Shown here: piece by piece, positions 23,725 through 35,823 of the stretch
How positions within the stretch are numbered: position 1 is the first letter of the stretch
Layout of the letters: each line of letters opens with the position of its first letter
Source: Mortierella sp. BCC40632
Taxonomy: Eukaryota; Mortierellomycota; Mortierellomycetes; Mortierellales; Mortierellaceae
Length of the DNA: 64,000 nucleotides
Reading direction: 5' to 3'
Assembly: GCA_011634665.1 (NCBI GenBank)
Contig: WAEK01000016.1
Span: forward strand, 810,501 to 874,500
Made by a program: the position numbers and the translations under genes
Notes under the pieces: model-generated
Told to the model about the DNA's origin: nothing
What the model saw: only the letters and a program-made list of their open reading frames with translations
Database searches by the model: none

Positions 23725-24252
23725 ATGGGTAGCAGTCAGTCTTCGTTGCGGCTGCAGAAGAAGCAAAAGATGAGCCAGCTGGAGCTCCAGCGGGAATATC
23801 AGCGGAACCTGAGTGAGCAACAGCTGGCACTTCATCTCTCGGCGCGTCAGGCGTTGGAGAATAGCTTTGCGCGGACACAGGATTTCAAACAGATCCCTGG
23901 CATCAACGGATACGCGCCATCAGTGATTGCATCCACGACCAACAATGAGAGCTTTTATCAACCACGATCGACCTTTGTCCAGTCGACCTCCTCTGCCCTG
24001 AGAACTGGTCGACAGAACTACCGCTGGATCGATGGACGGCGCCATCATAACTCAGAAGATGCCATCTATGTACTTCCCAACGACATTGATGAGATGGACA
24101 GGTAAGAACCGTCTTTTTACTTTTTGGACCCCTTCTTTTTCTTATTCTTCTTCTTCTTCTTCTCCTTGGAGGGAGGAGGAGCCGAGAAGGAATTTTCTTT
24201 TCTTTTTTTTTATTATTATTATTTTTTTTTTCTGGGTTACTTGCTTCTTAGT

Positions 24253-24289
<37 letters not shown>

Positions 24290-25782
24290 CTGGCATGCCT
24301 GCAGCATGAGTGAGAGTGAGTAAGAGTTTATTTGTTTTGGCGGGGTGGGAGGCTCTGGCTAGCTTCCCACTCTCCCTCTTTCTCTCCCTCCGCCCAGCCG
24401 CGCTAGTGGGTAAGGGAGAGGGAGAGAGGCACGGATGCAAATAATGCGGCTGCTTAACCACTGATCGGGCCGCGTTGTAGAGGAGATAGGTGGAGAGGAG
24501 GGAAGAAGATGGCACTTTGTACTGCACTCTGTGCATTGCACCGCCATTGGGGTGGCTTTACCTCTGCACCGTCAAGATTGCTCTACCTTGGTTACTAATA
24601 GATCGACATGCATCCCTTCTACTCTCCGACATGGGCTTTCTTTTTCTCTCTTTTTCCTCTCTCTCTTTTCTCTCCTTCTCCCTCTATCTCTCTCTATCTC
24701 TTACATACGACATATAGACTCCATCTCCAGCATTATGTGATCCGACACACTTTCGGAGGCAATACACGCGCAAAGTTTGACAGCAAGATTCACAAGGACG
24801 TCCTCGATGTTGGCTGTGGGCCAGGCACATGGATTCTAGGTATGTCTTTTTGGTGTATGCATGCATTCCTCTCTCTTTCTCTTTCTCTTTCCTTTTCTTT
24901 TTCTCTTTCTTTTTTCTTTCTCTCCTACCCTCACTTGACTAGACTAGACTAGACTAGACCATGAAGCTAACTTTTTTTTTTATCTATTTTTTATCTTTCC
25001 TACTCTACCAAGAAATGGCAACGGAGCACACAGAAACAAACTTCACAGGCATTGACATATCCGCCGTCTGGCCGACAGAGATCCGCCCACGGAATTGCCG
25101 TTTCCATGTCGTCAATGCAGCCCAAGGTCTACCATTCGAAGATAACACATTTGACTTTGTTTACCAGCGGTTCATGATCATGTCGTACCAAGCCAAGGAT
25201 TGGCCCTTTGTCCTACAGGAGCTCATCCGCGTCACAAAGCCTGGCGGTATCATCGAGTTGACGGAAATGCCCATCGTCTCCAACGCCAATGGGCCTGAGC
25301 TCACACGGATGATGGATATTCTGGAAAAAGGATGTCAGATAAAGGGCATGGATACTAAGGTCGCCAAGAAGCTTGAGGCATTGCTTAAGGATGCAGGACT
25401 CGAAGACGTCAAGGAATGCCATGCCTCTATCCCCGTCGGTGCCTGGGGAGCCAAGGTTGGCAAGCTGATGAGAGAGAATGCTGCAGGTCTTTGGTCTAGT
25501 CTCAAGGGCTGGGTCAAGGAGTTGACGGACATGAATGATGCACAGTATGAGGCCATGGTAAAGCGAGTCTTTTTCGAGTTTGAGACGCACAAGTGCTATG
25601 TCAACTGCTATTGTGCATGGGGCGTCAAACCACATCCGAAGGAAACGGACTCTCACACATTGACCGGCACGGCAGCAGGATTCACCTCTCCTTCACGGCC
25701 ATACATGACGCTCTCGGATACGTATCTTCCAAGCGGCTCACCATCTCTAGCGGCATCGACTAATGCAGCAGCGGTCGTGTAA
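23725..25782 (+). CDS. SAM-dependent methyltransferase with N-terminal myristoylation-type signal
   Basis: Exons 23725-24101, 24718-24839 and 25013-25782 give 422 residues. The Rossmann methyltransferase motifs are clear: motif I DVLDVGCGPGTWILEMA, spanning the exon 2-3 junction; the acidic post-I loop FTGIDIS; FEDNTFDFVYQRF (motif II region); and VTKPGGIIELTE (motif III). This is a class I (Methyltransf_11/25-like) enzyme; the substrate cannot be read from sequence. The start MGSSQSSLRLQKKQK has Gly2, Ser6 and following basic residues, the pattern of an N-myristoylated membrane-anchored protein. A Gln-rich, probably helical segment follows before the catalytic domain. The C-terminal 45 residues are Ser/Thr/Ala-rich. 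Such methyltransferases are expanded in early-diverging fungi, which is family knowledge rather than evidence from this window. Confidence 0.88.
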
Positions 25783-26249
25783 CATTCGACTTCTCCACCC
25801 ACCGACCACCACGCACTACCACTATCATCATTATCATCACCACTATCATCACAACCACCATTTCCGCCCGATGCCGTATTATCGACCTTATGTCTACACT
25901 TTTTTTTTCTTCTTCTTTTTTTTTCACCTTTATCATGTACTGTATACGGATCTCTCGACCTTCCAAACAAGTAGATTAGCACTCCTCCTCCACCCCGCTT
26001 TTTATGTTCACCACGCTTTTTTTTTTATTACAATTTGTGTCCGCCATCCCTACCTATTGCTCCTCGTCCTCATCTCTTCTTTTCCTCTTCCTCTTCCTCC
26101 TCCTCCTCCTCCTCCTCCTCCTCCTCCTCCTCTTCCTCTTCCTACCTCATATCCGTATGAATATTATCCTATATATTTTTTCTGGAAGCACTGCCCCATT
26201 TATTGCATATGTTTAAGGCGAGAGAAAGAGAGAAAGAAACTAGGAGAGA

Positions 26250-26286
<37 letters not shown>

Positions 26287-27145
26287 CAAGAGAGTGTGGA
26301 TGAAAGGTGTAGAGGAAAGGGGCTGAGAGTGACGACAGATTAAAGGTAGAACTCTATTACTGTGGGCAGTAAGGATGTACATTTGCATCAGATTTGCCCA
26401 AACTCATCCACATGGAAATGGAGTTAGTAATGGGGTCAATGGACGACAATAGCACCAGCGCAGGCAGGCAAGCAGGCAGACAGACGGACAGACGGACAGA
26501 CGGACAGACAGACAGACAGACAGCGGTAGCACACAAGAGTAGCAAATTACAAGAGAGAAAAGAGACAAGGCCAGGGAGAGACAAAAAAGGGCAGAGTGAA
26601 CGGGAATCAGGCCGATACGCCAGGCAAAGGCTACAAGGGCTAGTTGGCGTCCTCGAGCCCGAGATCGATGACGACGGAACAGTCAGGATAGGCTATTGAT
26701 CGTTTTGTTTTTGATCAAAATCGCTTGTCGTCGTCGAGTATGGGGTGGAGCGGACGCGCCCTCACAGTACTCACAGGACCAGGGCGAGTAAGCTACTGAT
26801 GAGTGGGTCTCAGCCTGGCCAGGCCCAGGAGATGGTCGACGGTCGAGTTCGCCATTGTTGTCCATCGGTGTTCGGTGCATTCATTCCGTCTCTCACTCTC
26901 CTCCTCCTCTCTTTCTCTTTCTTCTACTCTCTCAGTCTCTCTTTCTTTCCTTTCCTCTCTCTCTTTATATTCTTCTCTTACGTTTGTGTCTTCCTCCCCA
27001 TCCATCCATCCATCCATCCATTGCATCCACTACCATTCCAGCTTTCATCGCATCTACCACCTTCAACACGTCCACTGCAGCCTCTTAAACTCCGCCACAG
27101 AGTGTAGCCTTTCTCCTTATTCACCAGTCACTCGTCAGACAGTAC
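25783..27145. other. Intergenic region with (TCC)n, (GA)n, GACA and ATCC repeats
   Basis: The methyltransferase 3' region contains a CAC/ATC tract (25800-25860) and a (TCC)n run (26097-26132). A (GA)n run covers 26250-26287, a tetranucleotide GACA/GACG array 26478-26522 and an (ATCC)n run 27000-27020. A frame ending at 26699 finishes with EPEIDDDGTVRIGY, which looks protein-like, but its upstream part is repeat-encoded; I do not call it. The FAM72 promoter and leader are in the final few hundred bases. Confidence 0.5.
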
Positions 27146-28521
27146 ATGTCGCTCAACAACCCATCCCAGCCAGTCCGCAACACTGGCCCCAACAACCTTC
27201 CATCAAACAACCTTCACCTCCGTGGAACCTCTGCTCTACTGCCTCCGCACCCTACAGAAACGGCTAGCTTGTTCTCAGACCGCGCCCAGACTCGACCCAT
27301 CCATCTTGGACACCATTCAACTCGTCTCACTGAACAGCCAATCGCGCGAATGGACTGGCTTTCCTCCCGGACAGAGCCCTCACCCCCAGAGACAAGCCGC
27401 GTCCGAAGAAGCTCTCTCTCGCGATCTCATGCCATCCCTCAGGACACTCATCGCGAATCGGAGTCAAGTCGACTCCATCGGATTTTGGAAGATGCCACCA
27501 ATCTTGTTGAGAGAACTTCAGGAAGAATAAGAGGAGATTCATTGGGATTCAATCCAACCCAGACGCGTACCCAGCTGAGCTATCTTGACTCTAGAACCCT
27601 GAATCGATCACGGGCTAGTCTAGCTATTCCTGACGAGATTATGAACGAGGACGAAGAAATGGGTCCGACTATGGATAGGCCCCTCGAAGTCGAAGTAGAT
27701 GTGATGCAACCGGTTCGGCTCTCTGCACGTGGACCCTCGAGATCGCATCCGCCCAGGGGCAGTTTTCAGGACCTGACTGCTCCACTCGGCACTATTACAC
27801 GCGAGACAGCGACGGCAGTAGCGATAGCAGTCGACTCGAGAAGGCGTCCTGACCACATTCAACAGAGGAACACACACGTAACACGACAGAGTCGCCAACA
27901 GCAGCAACAGACAATGGTACAACCCTCATTGCAGATGCTCTTCCGACAACCACCCCTTCAGACGCCCCTGCCAGCTCCACCGCGTCCTCGCTTGACAACG
28001 ACAACTATGGTGCATTCCACACATGGTGTCCACCACCAGCCCCAGACCTACTATAACCCCCCAGGGCAAGCCCCATCTTTCGACCCACCACTGTCAACTT
28101 CCTCTTATCTTCGTCATGGACAAGACCTTGGCCGGAATGGACCACTGCATCAAACAAGACAAGAGATCATCGTGGACAGCAGTAACAACAACAGCTCGAA
28201 CGATGGGCATCAAATGCAGCGGCCTGCGTTCCTGACGCAACCTGTGTACCAACTGGCCTGTGCGGCTTGTATTCGACCGCTATGTTTGAGGGCCATGAAG
28301 GCAGTGATGTTGAGTGATCATTCTAAAGAGCTCTACTCAACCGATATGCCTCCTGCAGGATTGCAATTGGTGAATGAGGATCGGCAAGTGCGACACTGTG
28401 GATGCCGAATCCGGGATAGCGCGTGTCTTGGCTGGTAATGAAGAAGAAGAAGAAATCAATGCATGCTCAATTGCGCCAGACTCTTTTCTTACCAAGCTGT
28501 TGATCACTCTCCTCACCCCTA

Positions 28522-28552
<31 letters not shown>

Positions 28553-29049
28553 TGACAGTGGCCAAGTTGCGGGGGTATCATGTCACGCAGCCATGTTCCG
28601 AGTGCCTTCGAGACCAAAATAATGGTCACTTTTGGATGTTCTACTCTTCCGCGGTCCATCATTACAAACGATCTCCTCCAAGTAAGCCACATCTCTCTCT
28701 CTCTCTCTCTCATTTAAGCTGTTGTTGTCACAACTTGGTTCCTGCTCCATGAACCTCAAAAGCCTATTGATCTAACCGTGTCCCTTGTGGCCTTGTTCCC
28801 TATTTGCTGCGATCAGATGGTCTGAGTGGTGATGTAATGTTGTGGGCAGACGTGCCACCAATTAGCTACGATCAATCCTTGACGCGTCAGCTTCGAACCG
28901 AGGTTCCTATCCTCAGTATCAGTACAGCACTTGCAAGGTCGGCCTCAGGTACCACGATCCAGTCCGCAGGAGATGAGCGTCCATTGACGGCATGTGTAGA
29001 GATGGAGGAATGGCTTCGGACACCCATAACCGAGATCGTGTGCCGATGA
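27146..29049 (+). CDS. FAM72: FAM72-family protein with long disordered N-terminal extension
   Basis: The C-terminal part is a full FAM72 domain, a small cysteine-rich family known mainly from animals, where FAM72A binds and antagonises the uracil-DNA glycosylase UNG2. Exons: 27146-28434, 28559-28681 and 28817-29049. Landmarks are LACAACIRPLCLRAMKAVML, LYSTDMPP, CGCRIRDSACLGC, GYHVTQPCSECL, NNGHFWMF and VMLWADVPP, in the family order. The first 360-odd residues are Pro/Ser/Thr/Arg/Gln-rich and unmatched, whereas the animal protein is only about 150 residues. Exon 2 is out of frame by one base: removing one G from the G5 run at 28571-28575 restores CGQVAGYHVTQPC exactly, so an indel there is likely. 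The ATG at 27146 is the first in frame; an internal start is possible. Confidence 0.88.
28571..28575 (+). other. Extra G breaking the FAM72 reading frame
   Basis: With five G the spliced frame leaves the conserved sequence after CGQVAG and stops at 28619-28621. With four G it continues through the GYHV, PCSEC and NNGHFWMF motifs to the next donor in the correct phase. Either the base is an error or the locus is a pseudogene. Confidence 0.8.
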
Positions 29050-30071
29050 TGTGGGGAACGAGATTATATATAAATATATATATTCTTATATTTTAAATAT
29101 GTGAGAAAGCACAGGAGAAGGAGCGCGTCTCGATAGGCCGTTATCAACGTTACACCTAATTCTATGTTTGTAACCATCTTAAGATTCACCTCCTAATGAA
29201 TAAAAAAAGAATATGGACACAAAGATTCTCTTTTTCCTCTCCTTTGGGTTTCTTTGTCCCACTGTTGCGCTGGGTTCTCTCATTCTAGGCTAAAGGAATC
29301 CCTATTGTCTAGACTGTTCTTCGTTGACCAGTTATTCCAGTAGATACTTCATGCGCAACATGGGCACGTACCACTGACCCAGCAGAAGAGGGAAGGATGG
29401 GGGAAGGAAGGTAAGTAATAGTAGTGGAAACAAAGAGCGAGGGGACAACACCTTGTCTTTTCTTCCCCGGAGAGAAGGGGGACATAATACCAGTATCGTG
29501 GACGGTGGCGGACCCTGGCGCAAATAGAGGCTCATTCCCGTCTTTTTTTTTTTTTTTTTTTTTTTTTGAGGATGCGATGGAATTGAGCGAGCAGGAATAA
29601 CAGCCGTTTGATTGTCCGGGGAGAGCGAGCTCTGGTTCCTTCTCACGCCGGGTCTGCCTCGCCTCACCTCGACTTGACTCGACTCGACTCGAAGGTAAAA
29701 AAAGGGCTGTTCGAGACAGATCAGAAAACAGACCGCGACCTTTTTTTTTTTTTTTTTTTTCGAGAAAAGTTTGCGACTATAAAACGCCCTCTATCCCCCC
29801 ACTGACGCCACTAACCTCAATCTGCTTGTTCACGGCCGCGCCCTCTTTTCCTCTTCTTGCTCTCGGCCTGCACTTGCTCCAGGACCTTGTCTTGCTAGGC
29901 TCCACCTTTCCATTTCTTTCTTACCCCCCTCTTCGACCCCCTCTCTCTCTCCAACACCAAGCTCTAAAATCCTCCGCCTGTGTCAACATTTTTCAACCGT
30001 TTTCTCACTCCAGACCCGCGTCCGCCTATTTGCCCGTTTTTTAACGCCTCCCGCGACCTTCGCAGAGGACA
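29050..30071. other. Intergenic region with a possible minus-strand 3' exon
   Basis: The region contains the FAM72 3' end, poly-T runs (29541-29567, 29741-29760) and the subtilase promoter. On the minus strand an AG acceptor near 29380 is followed by an open end reading WYVPMLRMKYLLE and a stop at 29332, which looks like the tail of a small protein. No convincing upstream exons could be chained to it, so I do not call a gene. Confidence 0.4.
29199..29204 (+). terminator. Putative polyadenylation signal of the FAM72 gene
   Basis: A perfect AATAAA hexamer lies 150 nt after the TGA stop codon. Confidence 0.45.
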
Positions 30072-33000
30072 ATGAAGAGACCTTCGTCCTTCATCCTCTC
30101 GGCCGTCCTGGCCGCGGTACTTTTTGCTCCATCAGTCGCTCCACAGCGACTTTCTGCGGCAATTGAGCAAGCGCGGATCTTTTCGGACAGTAGTACGACT
30201 GTTGGAGCCGACAAGAATGATCTTCCACTCCTTCGAGATCCCATCATCCGATCGAGTCAAACGGTGGAGAATGCGCTCGAGAATGCGTACTGGATTGATT
30301 TTCATGAGGGTTTTACGGACAGAGAAGCATTTACGCAATTGGTGGCGGATCATCCTGGGGTGACATTGCGTCATGCCTTTTGGGACACGGCCTTGAATGC
30401 TGTGACAGTCGATGTGTCTGATTTCTTGGTTCTTCAAGAGATTGTGAGCAAGGTCAAGGGCATCAAGTTGGTCGAGCGAGCCTGTTTTTTTTTTTTTCTT
30501 GTAAGAAAGGAGAAAATGGCTAGGTGAAAGAAATGGTTGCTCTGTTCTAACTGATTGTTATCCTTATCAACACTATTCTTTTGACCCAGATTATGCATGA
30601 ACGACCGGATGCAATCAGGATCTTGAGCAGTGCTGATGATTCTGATGCCTCAAAGAACAAGCCAATGGTATTTGACGTGTAAGTTCTTCTTTTTAAGATG
30701 GAAGGGGTATGTGTGAGGAGAGGGGGGGGGGGAGAAGGGATTTCTCTACAACCTCTGACCACTCATCTTTCTCTCGCTTTGATTTGTTCAAAACTGTTTT
30801 CTACCCCCTGGTTACATAGACATGCGCATACCGGTGTGCAAGAGGTTCATAAAAAATTCAAGGCGTTTGGTGAAGGCATCAAGATCGGTATTGTCGACTC
30901 GGGTGTCGACTATCTTGTAAGTTTTTTTTTTTTTTTTTTTTTTTTTTTTGTTTCTGAAACCAGCATACTGAGATTTCCTTTCTCCTTTCCTCTCTACCAC
31001 AACAACTTCCTTCATCAGCATCCAGCCCTTGGAGGATGCTTCGGTCCTGGCTGTAAAGTAGCCTACGGAGCAGATTTCGTAGGAAATGATGGCAGGAGTC
31101 CAAGCGATGATCCTCGCTCCGAGTGTGATGGACACGGAACTCATGTTGCTGGAATTATCGCTGCTAACGACACTAACTTTATCGGCGTTGCACCCCAAGG
31201 TAGGAGTTTGCTTTGAATTGACCCTCCCCCCCCTTTTTTTTTTCTTTTTCTTCAGAGTTCTTTGTTTGATTAATGGAAGTCCTTTCGGATGACTAGCTAC
31301 TCTGGGCGCCTACCGTGTTTTTGGATGCAAGGGCGGGACAAGCAACGACTTGATCATCAAAGCTATCCTTCGAGCCGCCGCAGATGGAATGCAGGTCATT
31401 AATCTATCGCTTGGTGGACCCGGTGGGTGGCCTCAGGAGCGTGAGGCCCGTGTAGCGGATGCGTTGGCCAAAAATGGAACCATTATTGTTGCTGCCATGG
31501 GCAATGAAGGAGACATGGGTCTTTTCGAGGCGTCTTCTCCTGGCGTGGCCGAATCTGTGATCACGGTGGCATCGACTGAGAACTATTACCGTACCAGTCG
31601 ATACTTTACTGTGGACGAGGTCGCTGCAGAGAAGGCCAAGAGGTCTGATGACGGAGACGATGATGATGACAAGAACGATGATGAAGATGATGACAAAGAC
31701 GATGGCTCTGGGGGTAAATGGGAAGGTCGCCACAAATCTAGCTCAGACTCCAAGGGTCCCCGAGCGATTCTCTACCTCGGTGACTATGACATGGACTTTT
31801 CCAGTAACAAGCTGGTCCAGCTCGCGCCCGGTACCTCAGGTCAAGTCAAGTCGGACGGTTGTATGCCTATCACCAAGGACTTGAAGAACAAACTTGTCTT
31901 GATCCGCCGTGGTGATTGTACCTTCAAGGTCAAGATTGATAATGCCATGGCCGCAAATGCTTCTGGTGTGATCATTATGGACAATGTCAAGTCAGAAGGA
32001 CTCTCGGCAGACACTGGTGGAGCGACAATCAAGGTGATTACGATCTCACTTGCTGACGGTGAATATTTGCTCCGGACGATCAAAAAGTTGGGCAAGGAAC
32101 AACAAGGAATCCAACTCAAAGCCGGCGCAGGCGCCAAGAGTGTTCCTAACAAGAGTGGTGGCTACATGTCTACGTTCTCGTCCTTGGGACCTGATTCCGA
32201 GTTGCATTCGAAGCCTGATATCGCAGCCCCTGGTGGGATGATCTGGTCTACTTATCCAATCAAGGTAAGGAAGAAGAGAGAAAAAAAAAAAAAAAAAAGA
32301 GAGAGAGAGAGAGAGCTAGAACCTGGATATCAAATAGAATTTCGAGACTAACATGTCCTTTTCTCAATCCCTGTGTAGATGGGATCCTATGCATCTTTGT
32401 CAGGAACATCCATGGCGACGCCGTACATCACTGGATGCGTTGCACTCTATCTCCAGGGACTCCCCAACGCAGATCACTCTGCTGAGGGGATCAAGGCCGC
32501 CTTTCAAAATACAGGCTCTCCTCGCATGGAGCAAACCGGATTTAATGGACTTGTGTCGATCGTCAAGCAAGGAGCTGGTCTTCTTGATTTAATGGGTGTC
32601 TTTACAAGCCAGGTCTCGGTCAATCCATCTCACGTTTCTCTCAACGACACGAACAACCTCAATGCCAAACAGACTTTTACCATCCGTAATAGTGGATCTT
32701 CTGCTGTCCAATACAAGATCGACCTCTTGCCAGCTGCCGGACTAGATCCCTTTGGTGAGGGATTGTTGCTCGACAAGGACCCACAGAAGGTCAAGGCCGA
32801 GGCCTCTGCCACGTTCTCGAAACAGACTATTGTCGTCAAGCCTCGTAGTTCGGCGACCGTGGACTTAACCTTTACAGGACCCGACACGGATCCGGCCAAG
32901 TTTATTGTATACTCGGGTTTTGTTCGGTTCACACCCTCCAAGATCTCTAGAAAGACCCCTGTGGTCCATGTACCTTTTATGGGTATGCAGGGCAATTACA

Positions 33001-33632
33001 AGAATATGATGATTATGGATCCCATGTTTGGCGTCCGCGTCTTTGATTCGAACGCCCGCCCATTGCGTCCTATGGGTTCTCATGGGTACTCGAATGACGA
33101 CGATCAAGATGAGAATAGCGTGACAGAAGTCAAGACTGCAGGATCCTTCAACGACAGGATCAATTCGCTCCCTGACCGAGGTGAGTACAACTCCACGTTG
33201 GCTCCCCCCTCATCATCGACCCCGGAGCCACCACAAACACCACCAGATGATGGCCATCGACGTCGTCGGAATCTAGACAAGGCTATTATTGTATTTCGAA
33301 TGGTGACAGCATGCGAGCTTCTTGTGTTGGATCTTGTCTCCGAGAAGGGCGATGACCCGTACGAGGTCAAGAGTTTTGGTATTCTGAACAATGGACTGGC
33401 ACGTTATGTCCCTCGAAACGATCAAATGGAGGGAAATGTTTTCCAAGTGATGGAATGGGATGGCAAGGTCATCACGGCGAATGGTACGCTCAAGGACATG
33501 TTCCCAGGCAAAGGTGGACCGATCAACCAACCTAACTACCGGATTCGCGCGTCGTTTTTGAAACATTTTGGTAACCCCGAAATTGACAAAGATTTCGAGG
33601 CACACCTCTCGCACGCGTTCTCGTTGATTTGA
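30072..33632 (+). CDS. Secreted PA-domain subtilisin-like serine protease (family S8)
   Basis: Exons 30072-30500, 30590-30678, 30820-30916, 31019-31199, 31297-32264 and 32379-33632 give 1005 residues. In order: a signal peptide (MKRPSSFILSAVLAAVLFAP), an I9-like propeptide (WIDFHEGF to SKVKGIKLVE), and the catalytic Asp in IGIVDSGVDY. The catalytic His lies in DGHGTHVAGI, the oxyanion Asn in AAMGNEG, and a protease-associated (PA) domain carries CTFKVKIDNAMAANASG. The catalytic Ser lies in LSGTSMATP, followed by an Fn3-like C-terminal region as in Vpr-type and cucumisin-type subtilases. It is probably an extracellular endoprotease. Oddities are an Asp-rich insert (31640-31710) before the PA domain, a second low-complexity Ser/Pro/Arg segment near 33200-33270, and an exon 1 end that encodes Phe from a T13 run just before the GTAAGA donor. 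An AATAAA lies at 33690. Confidence 0.95.
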
Positions 33633-33689
33633 GCTAGGTAAAAGAGGGGAAGGGTTTGGGCCGCCTTGACTGGGTCCGGTTAATTATCT

Positions 33690-33695
33690 AATAAA
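33690..33695 (+). terminator. Putative polyadenylation signal of the subtilase gene
   Basis: A perfect AATAAA lies 57 nt after the stop codon, a typical spacing. Confidence 0.5.
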
Positions 33696-34912
33696 AATCT
33701 TTCAATGACAAGGTCCGCTCAGGAACAGCACCCCTTTTGATAGAGAGATAGAGAGAGAGAGATTGCGCAGAAGCTCCCTGTAAAAGACCAGTCAAGGCTC
33801 GAAACACAGGGCTCAGGAAATTTTGTCTCAGCTGGGAGACTGTTGTTTCGTGCAGGTCTGCAGGCGAGGCCCTAGGTTGAGGCGCGAATGGGGCCCCAAA
33901 AAACTACCGTGCCAGCATTCTCCAAAACCTTCGCGCTATCCCCATGCGAAACTACTGTAATAGGCTATTGTCACTTGACACTTTGATATTGCCTCTTGGC
34001 CTTTTTCATATCCTTTGATTTTGCTCCCTACCCATGCGATCTTTACAGCCCTCCTCACGTAAATTGGACTACATTTGGCCAGCAAACTGTGCCGACGTAC
34101 GCTTCACCCTGCTAACGTCTCTTGACTCGTGGCAGCACTCCACATCGTCCACATATTTGACCTAATCCTAGTGATGTCAATTGGACTCTATCGTTAAACA
34201 CAAGGAGAGTTATGCCAGTAGCTGATTGATTTGTATTGCACCATCTTGTCATTGAGCTTTCATTATCCTTTTGCGCTACTCGTTTTCGGTTTCCCTAACA
34301 TCTATTGCCGCAGTACCTGAATATAGTGGTGATTGTCAACAATTTGGGCCAACCTCGAACCAATCTTACTTTGGACATCTTAGCAATCTGCCACCAGAAA
34401 AAAATGTGTCTGGTTAGTCATTGTTGGCGGGAGTGATAAAGGCCAATTGGGTATTTTCATGAACTTCCTTCGTGAGAGCCATGGTATGAAAGTCTGCGGG
34501 GGTAGGCGACGGTTCTTGCCCATTTATTCCGTCATGTTATCACAAGTGACGCAAGATTCACCTTCTCAACCAGGATTGAGCATTAAAGTGTAAGAACCAT
34601 CCTCTTCTCCACTGACCAGCTTTTTTTTTTTTTTTTTTTTTTTTGTTCCTATCACTCAAAGACCAATGCACGAACAGTCGATTGTCGTTCTTAACCCTGA
34701 CTATGTCCCTGACTATCAAATCGGACTTGATCCTGTCAATACCCTAACCGGCCTAGCTATCAACGTCGATTAAGCCCATTCTCATGACCGCGCCAAAAGT
34801 TCTAGCGCCATTCTCCCCCCTCTCCCCGCTCCCCAAGACTTTATCTCCTTCTAAGGATCTCCACTGCTGAATACTAGGTTCCCACGGACATTGTTGAACT
34901 TTTTCCCTGCAG

Positions 34913-35038
34913 GAAGCTACCTTGATCGTGGCTACTGATGGCGGCGCATGTGGGATGTGCACTGCCTCCTCTTACTGCCTCATAAAAGAGATGAAAAAGA
35001 AGGGTGTATCAATGGGTGGTCTTCATATCAAGGTGCAG
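34913..35038 (+). pseudogene. Isolated exon-like remnant, possibly of a C-terminal-processing (S41-like) peptidase
   Basis: A 42-codon open segment is bounded by a good acceptor (TTTTTCCCTGCAG) and a donor (GTAACA), with phase 0 at both ends. It reads TLIVATDGGACGMC, LIKEMKKKGVS and MGGLHIKVQ. The order TDG-x-CG-x2-C, a short helix, G-V, then GG resembles the region around the catalytic Ser of fungal S41-type peptidases, but the Ser itself is absent. No partner exons upstream or downstream remain in frame. I regard it as a probable fragment; the family link is tentative. Confidence 0.25.
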
Positions 35039-35823
35039 GTAACAAAGTTAGCTTTCTGTAGACAATATTGCTCTGCTTACGTTTCCATAAGCTTGCCCCT
35101 AACCATCCTTATAAAAAAAAAACAAAAAACGAAAGAGGCTGGAACGGTCTGTTCAACGACCGCCGCTGCCACTCTCTCCTAACCCCTTGCATGTCTGCGC
35201 CTCAATAAGACCCATTTTAACAAATACGATCATTCAATCTTCCGTCCTCCTCACCCCAGCGTTCCCATATTCAGACAACACCCCTGTAACAACACCACAC
35301 GAGTTGGCTCAGTGCTCTTTTTCTTGTTTATATTCTAGGCTGAGTGTCGGCGGATAAAATAACTCAAATGAAAAAGGACGAGTCATCCATCTATTGCTGG
35401 CGAGGGGAGAGAGAGAAAGGTAATGACAAATACAGGGCCCGTCCATTGTAAAGATAAAGAGAAAGGAGAGGGGCGCTAACAGCCATTGAGGGTCGGGCGC
35501 CGAACAGACTATCTGTCAAGATGGAGGGGGGAGGGGGAGGGAAGGGAATAAGGGAAGAAGGGTCCCGCCTCTCACTTTCTCTCACACTTCTAGAGGTGCG
35601 CATGATCAGGGCAACTCGGCGAATAGACAAGCACTGACACGAGTGGGAGTGGTGGGTGCGGAAATTGAGACGAGAAGGATTAAGATAGGCAAGCAATCTC
35701 GACGAATAAGGACTCAGGTCCGGTCATCTTGAGAGAGAAAGTGGCCAATCTGGTAGAGGGATTCAGGGCGCTACTCAAAATTATTAGATATTATTATTAT
35801 TATTTTTTTTTTTTTTTTTGTAG

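Noticed and set aside
26461..26525. Possible CRISPR-like or tandem direct-repeat array
   Set aside because: The unit is a 4-base GACA/GACG microsatellite with no spacers; no spaced repeats of 20-40 nt occur anywhere in the window.
26394..26699. 101-codon plus-strand frame ending EPEIDDDGTVRIGY
   Set aside because: The ending looks protein-like, but the body is encoded by the GACA/GACG tetranucleotide array and no splice partner was found.
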